A stretch of 64,000 bases of DNA from Liquorilactobacillus aquaticus DSM 21051. Lineage in GTDB: Bacteria; Bacillota; Bacilli; Lactobacillales; Lactobacillaceae. The notes under the pieces were generated by a model. The model saw only the letters and a list, made by a program, of their open reading frames with translations. It was not told the DNA's origin and made no database searches. The DNA is taken from contig NZ_AYZD01000011.1 in NCBI RefSeq assembly GCF_001436755.1, positions 186,001 to 250,000 on the forward strand, in the 5' to 3' direction. Shown piece by piece: positions 46,690-54,105 of this stretch (positions are counted from its first letter, which is position 1; every line of letters begins with the position of its first letter). Made by a program: the position numbers and the translations under genes.

Positions 46690-47838
46690 TCAGCCCAATT
46701 CATTAAGCAAGCGCAGAGTATTGTTAACGAAATATGATACACCAGACAAGATCGCATTTTCATCTGGAGCAAAATCAGAATGATGTATTTCACCAGTTTC
46801 ACCGACACCTAGATGGGCATAAACACCTGGCAGAAGTTCTTGATAACAGGAAAAATCGTCACTTCCAAGCTCTGCTCGACTCTCAAATGTTTCAGTAAAC
46901 TTACTGGTTTCATCTCGCACGATTTCAGTCAACTTGGGATCATTATAGACAGCAGGATCCCCGACGTACCAATTAATTTCAGCGTTTGTCCCATATGCTG
47001 AACTAACTTGTGAAACAACTTCTTCGAAACGAGACCGAATAAGCTCCCGCTCTTTTTTTTCAAGTACTCGAACAGTTCCAGAAAATGCAGCAGTCTTAGG
47101 AAGAATATTCCAAGCAGTCCCTGCATGCAATTCTGTCACGCTTAAAACAGCACTGGAAGTCGGCTCAATATTCCGACTAACTATTGTTTGCAGCGCTGTT
47201 ACTATACTTGTCAACGCAACAATCACATCAGTCCCTTGATCAGGATGGGCAGCATGTGTCGCAGTTCCCTTAATTACAACATCGAATTTATCAATTGATC
47301 CCGCCGTATAACCCGCACGTAGTCCAATATTACCAACTGGTTTGCCTGGCTTGACGTGCAATCCCAAAATAGCAGCTATCCCCTGGGCATGCCCAGCATG
47401 AATTACTTGAAGTGCTCCTTCATTTGCTTCCTCGGACGGCTGAAAAATAAAGCGAATCTTCCCGCTAAAATCAATTGACTGATGCGTCAAAACATATGCT
47501 GCGCCCAAAAGTGACGTTATATGTATATCATGTCCACAAGCATGCATAACTCCTGCATTCTGAGACGCAAATGCTAAGTTTGTTGTTTCCTGAACTGGCA
47601 ATGCATCAATATCTGCCCGCAAGGCAACAGTCGGCCCGCTTTTACCAGAATCAAGTTCCGCAATGACACCGGTTTTTAAACTTGTTTTCTTAAGCGGAAT
47701 GCCCCATTCTGCTAACTTTGAGCGAATAAAAGTACTGGTTTCAAACTCATGATCAGACAGTTCCGGATGTTGGTGCAAGTGGTGATAAGTTTCTATCAAA
47801 AAAGTCTGAATCTTTGCCGCATTTTCTACCTCTACCAT
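46690..47838 (-). CDS. M20-family amidohydrolase (N-acyl amino acid deacylase type)
   Basis: Zinc hydrolase of 382 residues. Motifs: HQHPELSDHEF, ALRADIDALPV, the metal site HACGHDIH, FQPSEEANEG, and the C-terminal GSDDFSCY. The family includes hippurate hydrolases, N-acetyldiaminopimelate deacetylase and B. subtilis SndA-type N-acetylcysteine deacetylases. As the last gene of an operon with a Cys-rich leader and amino-acid transporter, deacylation of an N-acyl sulfur amino acid is the best inference. AAGGAG precedes the ATG. Terminator downstream. Confidence 0.85.
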   Translation of the reverse strand: MVEVENAAKIQTFLIETYHHLHQHPELSDHEFETSTFIRSKLAEWGIPLKKTSLKTGVIAELDSGKSGPTVALRADIDALPVQETTNLAFASQNAGVMHACGHDIHITSLLGAAYVLTHQSIDFSGKIRFIFQPSEEANEGALQVIHAGHAQGIAAILGLHVKPGKPVGNIGLRAGYTAGSIDKFDVVIKGTATHAAHPDQGTDVIVALTSIVTALQTIVSRNIEPTSSAVLSVTELHAGTAWNILPKTAAFSGTVRVLEKKERELIRSRFEEVVSQVSSAYGTNAEINWYVGDPAVYNDPKLTEIVRDETSKFTETFESRAELGSDDFSCYQELLPGVYAHLGVGETGEIHHSDFAPDENAILSGVSYFVNNTLRLLNELG

Positions 47839-47874
47839 TCTATCTTCTCCTTGAATAAACCTTTTTTTATATTG

Positions 47875-48900
47875 TCATTTGCCGTACACACGAGCAACCT
47901 TATTTACCCAACGTAACCGCTCATCATCTATCTTAAAGGGGACACTGCAGTCTGCCCCAACAAGAAAACCTTTTGTTCCTGTTTCATTAATCAAATTACT
48001 AGTCGCCGCAATTAGTTCCTGCTGATCCGCCTTAAACAAAATATCCTTTTCTGTATTGGCAAAGCCACCCAAAACAGCTCGACCACCAAAAATTCGCTTC
48101 CCTTCTTCCAAGCTGACCTGCTCGATATGTGTTGCCCAATTTACCGCTTTAAACGGATACTCTCGATAAGCGGTCAGATCATTACGCTTACCATCAAAGC
48201 CGCAAATATGCAAAAGATTATTATCTTTAACCTTCTGCGCCTGAGCGAGAAGGCTTAATTCGCTAGGTTTGATACTGTCTTCCCAATGTTTTAAAGTGAT
48301 ACCATTTCCTTGTGGCTGTTGAACACACAAGTATATTCCTTCGATTCCTGTTTCTCTCAAAAGCAGCTCAACAAGCAGTTTTAAATCGGTCGCTAGCTCC
48401 ATAAGCGTTCGCTTAAATAAAGCTGGCTCTTCCCTAAAAAAACGATAAATTTTATTTGGATCCCCATCAAGGATCTCAAAACGTAAACGAAGCTGATACC
48501 ACGGTGAAAAAACATTGTAAAAACTCCCAATTTGGCCTTGATAGTGTGCCACAATTTGCTTGACCATGGCTGTTTGATCCATGATCCAAGGATCATCTGC
48601 AGACAATCGCTTGATTTTTTCGAGATCGCTTGCTGTATTCAATTCAACATCTAAAAGATTGGGAAGCAAAAAAAATCCATCGCTCATGATCTTAACAAAA
48701 CCAGGATGTGTGTTATCATAAAACTGCTTTTGGGCCGCAATAACCCGGGAAATAGTCTTTTCATCACGATAACCAAAAACTTGCTGTTTTTCATTTTCTA
48801 AAAAATGATGCCAGAAACCGGCTAACATACCGTCTTGCGGCTCATTAGCATTATTAAGAGTAGCCAAGAGCTGCTCCCGTCGTTTATATTTTATTTTCAT
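47875..48900 (-). CDS. URO-D-fold protein (uroporphyrinogen decarboxylase family)
   Basis: Protein of 341 residues with the TIM-barrel features of the URO-D/methyltransferase family: a GFWHHFLENEK start, KIMSDGFF, VFSPWYQLRLRF, LLHICGFDGKRNDL, NWATHIEQVS and LGGFANTEKDI. No heme pathway is nearby, so true uroporphyrinogen decarboxylation is unlikely. Relatives MtaA/CmuA transfer methyl groups, and a conserved HIC cysteine might bind zinc as in those; this is inference. It has three cysteines. GAGGAAG precedes the ATG. Confidence 0.75.
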   Translation of the reverse strand: MKIKYKRREQLLATLNNANEPQDGMLAGFWHHFLENEKQQVFGYRDEKTISRVIAAQKQFYDNTHPGFVKIMSDGFFLLPNLLDVELNTASDLEKIKRLSADDPWIMDQTAMVKQIVAHYQGQIGSFYNVFSPWYQLRLRFEILDGDPNKIYRFFREEPALFKRTLMELATDLKLLVELLLRETGIEGIYLCVQQPQGNGITLKHWEDSIKPSELSLLAQAQKVKDNNLLHICGFDGKRNDLTAYREYPFKAVNWATHIEQVSLEEGKRIFGGRAVLGGFANTEKDILFKADQQELIAATSNLINETGTKGFLVGADCSVPFKIDDERLRWVNKVARVYGK

Positions 48901-49028
48901 TTAATAACTTCCTCAGCCTTTTCATCCAAATAACACTTACAATGTCTATCGTTATTGCCCTTGCCTGCCAGAGCCTTATTTTTTATATGATATCTAAATT
49001 CATAGTAAACTCGCAAAAACGTTCTTAA

Positions 49029-49781
49029 TCAATATTGAACAAGGGTTTCCGCCAGAAACTGCCGTGTTCGTTCTGCTCGTGGATTTTCAAAAACTGCCTG
49101 TGCCGTACCGCTTTCGACCACACGTCCTGCAACCATAAACACTATTTTGTTAGAGATTTCTTGTGCAAAACGCATTTGATGTGTCACAATAACCATTGTT
49201 GTCCCTTCATGAGCCAGTGAGCGCATTACCTGCAATACCTCACCCACAAGTTCTGGATCAAGTGCCGAAGTCGGCTCATCGAAAAAGATAACTTTAGGCT
49301 TCAATGCAATTGCCCGTGCAATTCCAACACGCTGCTGCTGACCGCCAGAAAGTTGAACCGGATACTGATCTTTATATTCTAAAAGTCCAACGCGCTCAAG
49401 CGCCTTTAGTGCTTCCGTCCGTGCTTCTTGTTTAGGCATCCTTTTGGCGGTCAACAGTCCCTCCATTACATTTTGAAGAGCCGTTTTATTATTGAATAGA
49501 TTATAATTTTGAAAAACAAAACCAATACTCTGTCGCAATTTTTTTGTTTCCTGACGTGTTAATGCACTATAGTCTCCTTGAATATTCTCGAACTCGATTT
49601 TACCGCTATCAGCCGACTCAAGCGTTGTAATATTCCGTAAAAGTGTCGTTTTTCCGGCACCACTTGGACCAATAATAGTGATAACATCTCCTTTTTTAAC
49701 ATCGAGATCAATTCCCTTTAAAATTTCATTTTCTGCATAACTTTTTTTAAGTCCTCTGATTTTTAACATTTGAACATTCAT
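49029..49781 (-). CDS. Amino-acid ABC transporter ATP-binding protein
   Basis: Polar amino-acid uptake ATPase of 250 residues: Walker A GPSGAGKTT, Q-loop FVFQNYNLFNN, signature LSGGQQQR, Walker B VIFFDEPTSALDP and the H-loop VTHQ. It powers the two permeases encoded upstream. The protein has no cysteine. AAGG is spaced 8 nt before the ATG. Confidence 0.95.
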   Translation of the reverse strand: MNVQMLKIRGLKKSYAENEILKGIDLDVKKGDVITIIGPSGAGKTTLLRNITTLESADSGKIEFENIQGDYSALTRQETKKLRQSIGFVFQNYNLFNNKTALQNVMEGLLTAKRMPKQEARTEALKALERVGLLEYKDQYPVQLSGGQQQRVGIARAIALKPKVIFFDEPTSALDPELVGEVLQVMRSLAHEGTTMVIVTHQMRFAQEISNKIVFMVAGRVVESGTAQAVFENPRAERTRQFLAETLVQY

Positions 49782-49785
49782 CTCC

Positions 49786-50547
49786 TCATCCTTGTGCTGG
49801 TGAACGCCTCTTATCAGTTGTAACAGAGATCAGTTGTTCTTTATTGCTGTAGTGTCGCTTCTTTACTTGTTTACGATAACGTCCGAAATATAGTTCTAGT
49901 GATTTGAAAATGAGCTCAGCAGCATAACTAATTATCAAGTAATAGACCCACAGCACAAGATATGCCTCTAAGAAACTGTAATTAAAAGCAGCTTCTGTCT
50001 TGGCAATCGCCGTAATATCCTTGACGGACATAATAAAAGCCAAAGCCGAATTTTTAACCAACCCCAGCGTTATATTGGTTAAGTTAGGAAGAGCTGAAAC
50101 AAGTGCCTGCGGCAAAATAATACGCCTGAAAATTTGGCTTGATGTCATTCCAACCATAGTTCCTGCTTCATATTGCCCACGATCAACGGTCTGCAGTGCA
50201 GAACGAAATACTTCTGTTAGACTTGCGACAGCATTAATCGTAAAAACAATATAAGCGTAATTAATAGGATCAATGGCAAAAGCCGACTTGCCAATAAAGC
50301 TCGCCAGCAAACTGGGAAAAGCACTGTAAACAATCAGAATTTGCGCAATGATTGGGGTTCCACGTATAAAAGAAACATATAGTTTAACAAATTGATTGCC
50401 ACCCTTAACACTGTATAATCGTAATAATGCAAAAACAAAACTGATTGGTAAAGCAAGAATCAGTGATACAATTACGATTTCAAGTGTTACTGGAACACCC
50501 TTAATCGTTGCTTTAGCCACTTGGAGCATAAAATCTGTATTCAACAT
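49786..50547 (-). CDS. Amino-acid ABC transporter permease (second)
   Basis: Inner-membrane permease of 253 residues, His/Glu/Gln/Arg type, with about five TM segments, the FIRGTPIIAQILIVYSAFP stretch and the EAA loop GQYEAGTMVGMTSSQIFRRI. It forms a heterodimer with the preceding permease. It has a basic cytoplasmic tail and contains no cysteine. GGAGGAGG precedes the ATG. Confidence 0.93.
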   Translation of the reverse strand: MLNTDFMLQVAKATIKGVPVTLEIVIVSLILALPISFVFALLRLYSVKGGNQFVKLYVSFIRGTPIIAQILIVYSAFPSLLASFIGKSAFAIDPINYAYIVFTINAVASLTEVFRSALQTVDRGQYEAGTMVGMTSSQIFRRIILPQALVSALPNLTNITLGLVKNSALAFIMSVKDITAIAKTEAAFNYSFLEAYLVLWVYYLIISYAAELIFKSLELYFGRYRKQVKKRHYSNKEQLISVTTDKRRSPAQG

Positions 50548-50565
50548 ATGTCTAACCTCCTCCGA

Positions 50566-51264
50566 TCAGATACTGATTGACTGCCTTTTCTTCTGATAAG
50601 CTTTTTCTGACAGGGCGACAACACGTCCAATTGCCAGTGACAAGGCCCAATAAATCAATGCCAGTGATCCATATGTCTGCCATGCATATCCGCCTGAGTT
50701 GTTCGAAACAATCATTTGCGACTTAGCAACCATATCAACAACCCCAATCGTAAATGTCAAAGATCCTTCTTTCAGAAGATTAATAAGTGCGGTTGCATAA
50801 TTAGGCAAGGCAACCACTGTTGCTTGCGGCAAAATAATGCGATAGAATATTTGAAATTTATTCATTCCAACCATTATTCCCGCCTCATATTGACCTTTAT
50901 CGATCGATAAGTACGCAGATCGCATGATTTCTGCGACCGGTGCTGAGAACAAAAGGGTTAAGGCGATTATGACGAAATAAATGCGGTTCCATCCTTCAAT
51001 ATTTATCTTAAAAAAATTGGCAGTGATGAACGGCAAACCATAATACACCAAAAAAATCATAATAATTGGAGGAGTTGCGCGGACAATGCTGATGTAACCG
51101 GCTACGATTCCACGCAATATTCTACTAGAACCGATCTTCCCCAATGTTAATATCAAACCAATAAAACTTCCCAAGACAAGGGCAGACACCGAAACTGTTA
51201 AAGTGATATTAATGACAGGCAGCAGCTGTAATAGAAAATTACCAATCAATTCAAAATTTCTCAT
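50566..51264 (-). CDS. Amino-acid ABC transporter permease (first)
   Basis: Permease of 232 residues with five predicted TM segments, IVRATPPIIMIFLVYYGLP and EAA loop GQYEAGIMVGMNKFQIFYRI. Two different permeases plus one ATPase is the plan of the B. subtilis TcyLMN cystine-type importer. It contains no cysteine. GGAGGAGG precedes the ATG. Confidence 0.93.
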   Translation of the reverse strand: MRNFELIGNFLLQLLPVINITLTVSVSALVLGSFIGLILTLGKIGSSRILRGIVAGYISIVRATPPIIMIFLVYYGLPFITANFFKINIEGWNRIYFVIIALTLLFSAPVAEIMRSAYLSIDKGQYEAGIMVGMNKFQIFYRIILPQATVVALPNYATALINLLKEGSLTFTIGVVDMVAKSQMIVSNNSGGYAWQTYGSLALIYWALSLAIGRVVALSEKAYQKKRQSISI

Positions 51265-51290
51265 TTCTATCCTCCTCCCATCTAATTTTG

Positions 51291-52148
51291 CTATTTAAAT
51301 GTCTTATTCAACAGTTTGAAGTTATCCTGACCATAATACTTTTCTGAGAGCTGCTTAGCCTGACCAGAAGCAATAACTTGTTTAATAGCTTTATCATAGG
51401 CTTTGGCCAATTTAGTTTCACTCTTGTTAAACAACGGATATGTTTTTATTCCACCCAAAGTCACATATGTCAGTTTGTCTTTCAAGTCAGCGTTCGCCCC
51501 ATTTTTCTTTTTTACATTTGCTTCAAACATTGGTCGAATTGCGAAAAAGGCATCGTAGCGACCCTCGTTAACCCATTTCAAGGCATCTGAGACTACGAAT
51601 GTATCTGCACTGCCTAACTTGATCTTTGGACTGTGTTTTTTATTATAATTAGCAATCACCCCGTATTGCCCATTCTGCGGTGCAATTGGTACAAGTTTTC
51701 CCTTATTTTTTGCTAATTTACCAAGAGTATTGTACTTAGACTTATCTGTCGTTCTAACAACAAAACCGGAATCGCTCACCCCAAAGTAATTTTTAGGAAA
51801 AAGATACGCTTTTGCACGATCTTTAGTATAAAAAATATTCTTTATTCCAACATCGTATTTGCCGCTTTTGACACCAATTAAAACATCATCATCGCTTGTA
51901 CCGATATATTTGAATTTATACTGCGGAAGTTTTTTGTCAATTGCTTTCATAATTGCAACATCATACCCATCGCCTTGCTTTTTTGCATTCTGATATGTGA
52001 TTGGATAGTTTGTCGTTGCATATGCAACTTTAATTGTTTTAACTTTTGCCGCATCCACCCTGTCTATCTTTCCTACAAATAAACCGCCTACCGTTATCCC
52101 AAGAGCAAAAGCTAAAAGCATACGACTTTTCAATCTGTTTATTTTCAT
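51291..52148 (-). CDS. Amino-acid ABC transporter substrate-binding protein
   Basis: Family 3 extracellular solute-binding protein of 285 residues. An N-terminal hydrophobic segment (about 10-27) lacks a lipobox cysteine, so it is anchored by an uncleaved signal or released; Gram-positive relatives are usually lipoproteins. Two lobes are recognisable: KVAYATTNYPITYQN and YDVAIMKAIDKKLP early, the GKYDVGI motif, then GRYDAFFAIRP. Likely ligands are cystine or related sulfur amino acids, by operon context. No cysteine in the whole protein. AAAGGATGG precedes the ATG. Confidence 0.88.
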   Translation of the reverse strand: MKINRLKSRMLLAFALGITVGGLFVGKIDRVDAAKVKTIKVAYATTNYPITYQNAKKQGDGYDVAIMKAIDKKLPQYKFKYIGTSDDDVLIGVKSGKYDVGIKNIFYTKDRAKAYLFPKNYFGVSDSGFVVRTTDKSKYNTLGKLAKNKGKLVPIAPQNGQYGVIANYNKKHSPKIKLGSADTFVVSDALKWVNEGRYDAFFAIRPMFEANVKKKNGANADLKDKLTYVTLGGIKTYPLFNKSETKLAKAYDKAIKQVIASGQAKQLSEKYYGQDNFKLLNKTFK

Positions 52149-52166
52149 GAATTTATTCCATCCTTT

Positions 52167-52937
52167 TTAAAAGTTAAACACAACTTTGTCTATTTTGATT
52201 GTTTGATTCCGCAACTCCTCATTTGCACCTGTGAACTCCAAACTTGTTAAGTGATTCTGTGACCCTTGCACAAATCTGAGCTGACGCCCATTAAGCTCGA
52301 TCAATGCTGTTTTGCTGTCCGTTTTCACGGGCAACTGCAGCAGCTCACCCAGTTTTCCAGCTATAACTTGTGGTTCAGCAACCTCGAATTCGGCTGCCAA
52401 AACTTTTAAATTACCTGCGGGATGGTCAACGATCAGACCTTGTTTAGTCAGCTCTGCCAAACGATTCTCGTCATTTCCTGCCCATTGAATAAAGAAAGGA
52501 TAGGGCAGATCAGGTGCAAGATAATCATTGATGAAGAAGATTTTCCAACTGATCAGCTGTCCGTGCGGATCTAAACGTTGCCCTTCTTCAATCTCGCTGA
52601 CTAAAACATCTTTTTCTTTCAAACGCTGGTGGGTCTTTTCAATATCGTTCGAACGAATAGCAATCGTGTTAAAGCGCTGAGTACCCGCTATATAGTCTTG
52701 AATTGCGTCATAAACGGCTGACCCATCTGTGCGTTTAACGGTTCGTGCGCTTTTTTTGTCCGCAACGGTAATTAATTCAATATAGTTTAGTCCAAAATAT
52801 CCCAGCGCGTTTCCCGTTCCCCAGCGTTTGTGTTCCCCTCCATGTTCAAAAACAATTCCTTTTTTCTTAAATACTTTGATTGCTGCATTCAGGTCAGTAA
52901 TATTGACCATTGTATGATCCCAATTAAGTTCTACCAT
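52167..52937 (-). CDS. VOC family protein (glyoxalase-like)
   Basis: Protein of 256 residues from ATG 52937 (AAGGG 5 nt upstream; a longer frame overlaps the preceding gene). WDHTMVNITDLNAAIKVFKKKG at the start, HGGEHKRWGTGNALGYFGLN and YIELI are typical of the glyoxalase-like domain of vicinal-oxygen-chelate proteins. Substrate unknown; co-transcribed with the transporter. No cysteine. A second, weaker beta-rich half follows residue 170. Confidence 0.75.
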   Translation of the reverse strand: MVELNWDHTMVNITDLNAAIKVFKKKGIVFEHGGEHKRWGTGNALGYFGLNYIELITVADKKSARTVKRTDGSAVYDAIQDYIAGTQRFNTIAIRSNDIEKTHQRLKEKDVLVSEIEEGQRLDPHGQLISWKIFFINDYLAPDLPYPFFIQWAGNDENRLAELTKQGLIVDHPAGNLKVLAAEFEVAEPQVIAGKLGELLQLPVKTDSKTALIELNGRQLRFVQGSQNHLTSLEFTGANEELRNQTIKIDKVVFNF

Positions 52938-52938
52938 T

Positions 52939-53745
52939 TTAACCCTTCTTCCCCAATTCAGTTGTTCGCTGCACAGCCGCCAATACTGCATTCTGAATTC
53001 CAGCTGCAAAACCACTGGCGTCTATTTCATGCTGAGCATTAATTCCGACCCCGCCAGCAGAATTATTGATGTCTAACAACTCATATGGATGTTTACCTGT
53101 CAGTTCAAGAAACTTAGCTGCTCCCTTCAAATTCTCAAGCGCAATCGCATTGGCTTGTTTACGTGAAAGGCCACTGAGTACGCCCGCATTCGTCAAAGCA
53201 ATGTAAAAATTATAGACATAATTAGGACCGCAAACCGCATAACCTGTATAAAGATCGATCTGTTCTTCTGGAATGAAATCAACTTTGCCGAAACTTTCCA
53301 AAAAGGGTGTCACTAGCTCACGTTCAGCTCTTTCCCCAAGAGTAACTCCAGAATATCCGTAGCCTGTGTCTGTTAGGGTGTTAGGGATAATACGCGTAAA
53401 TGCAATTTCTGTATTGCTTGCTGTTTGAAGCTGAGTCAATGTCACTCCCGCGATAATTGAAATGACCTGTGCTGATACTTCAGCAGCTCCAATTTGTGCC
53501 GTTATTTTTTCCCAATCATCCTGAGGACGAACGCCCAGCAGAACGATCTCAGCTGATTTCAGTTTCTTCTCGTTAATCGTTGTCTGTGCATCAACTCCAT
53601 AATTTTCATGCAGATAGTTGACTCTCTTCTCTGAAACATCCGTTACTACAGTTGCTTCTGGTTCTATAATTTTGTTTCTCAATGCTGCCCGTAAAATCGC
53701 CTCGACCATTTGTCCTCCACCAATTGCATAAACTGTGACTGTCAT
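52939..53745 (-). CDS. Pyrroline-5-carboxylate reductase-like (ProC/ComER family) protein
   Basis: NAD(P)-dependent reductase of 268 residues. Rossmann motif IGGGQMVEAIL at the N-terminus, LLGVRPQD, FTRIIPNT, and the C-terminal NSAGGVGINAQHEIDASGF, which corresponds to the P5CR signature but departs from its usual SPGGTT core. First structural gene after the attenuator; one base separates it from the VOC gene. A cyclic imine or sulfur-containing substrate is conceivable rather than proline precursor. Start ATG 53745 has GGGAGGAG upstream. The only cysteine in the first six proteins lies in YAVCGPNY. Confidence 0.8.
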   Translation of the reverse strand: MTVTVYAIGGGQMVEAILRAALRNKIIEPEATVVTDVSEKRVNYLHENYGVDAQTTINEKKLKSAEIVLLGVRPQDDWEKITAQIGAAEVSAQVISIIAGVTLTQLQTASNTEIAFTRIIPNTLTDTGYGYSGVTLGERAERELVTPFLESFGKVDFIPEEQIDLYTGYAVCGPNYVYNFYIALTNAGVLSGLSRKQANAIALENLKGAAKFLELTGKHPYELLDINNSAGGVGINAQHEIDASGFAAGIQNAVLAAVQRTTELGKKG

Positions 53746-53787
53746 CAATATTCTCCTCCCGATTCTTTCATAGTCTTTACATGCGAC

Positions 53788-53824
53788 AAAAAGAACCAGC
53801 GATCTACGCAGACCGCTGGTTCTT
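53788..53824 (-). terminator. Attenuator: intrinsic terminator between leader ORF and operon
   Basis: On the minus strand AAGAACCAGCGGUC (53824-53811) pairs with GAUCGCUGGUUCUU (53804-53791): a 14-bp stem with one G-U and a 6-nt loop, followed by a U5 tract. It lies about 45 nt after the leader stop and about 45 nt before the first structural gene, so it must be bypassed for operon expression. Confidence 0.85.
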
Positions 53825-53868
53825 CATCGAAGATATATTAAGATTGTGTTGTCCGACCAACTACACTC

Positions 53869-54006
53869 CTAAACCACTCTCCAATTTAGATTTCCACACC
53901 AATCTACGTTTTTAAGTACACCAAAACACATGTTACACATTGCGCAACATGAACTAACACTCATACACATGACTTGTTGTTTGTAGTTTGTGTTTTGGTT
54001 CAACAT
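53869..54006 (-). CDS. Cys/Met-rich leader peptide (transcription attenuation)
   Basis: A 45-codon ORF too short for usual gene finding. ATG at 54006 has AAGGAG 9 nt upstream; TAG at 53869-53871. It contains six Cys and five Met; residues 13-27 read MCMSVSSCCAMCNMC. ACCAAAACACA (codons 3-6) can pair with TGTGTTTTGGT (codons 26-30), closing an 11-bp stem around the Cys codons, and a smaller stem CATGTT/AACATG lies inside it. With the promoter before and terminator after, this is the layout of amino-acid attenuation: ribosomes stalled at Cys (or Met) codons would alter folding and permit readthrough. The exact antiterminator pairing was not resolved by eye. Confidence 0.8.
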   Translation of the reverse strand: MLNQNTNYKQQVMCMSVSSCCAMCNMCFGVLKNVDWCGNLNWRVV

Positions 54007-54059
54007 AGATTTGTGCTCCTTCTTAATTAAATAAAATTTAATCTTCTAATATTTCTTTA

Positions 54060-54088
54060 ATAGTACATGGTGGATATTCGATTGTCAA
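54060..54088 (-). promoter_or_regulatory. Promoter of the leader and sulfur operon
   Basis: Minus strand TTGACA (54088-54083), 17-nt spacer, TACTAT (54065-54060): near-consensus sigma-A. The -35 starts 18 nt after the stop of the upstream PLP enzyme gene, so the operon has its own start. Confidence 0.85.
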
Positions 54089-54105
54089 TAATTTATTGAG
54101 AAAAA

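Noticed and set aside
53749-54105. T-box or SAM riboswitch upstream of the sulfur operon
   Set aside because: I looked for the T-box sequence (TGGNACCGCG type), specifier loop and S-box core motifs and found none; the Cys-rich ORF plus terminator explains the leader better.
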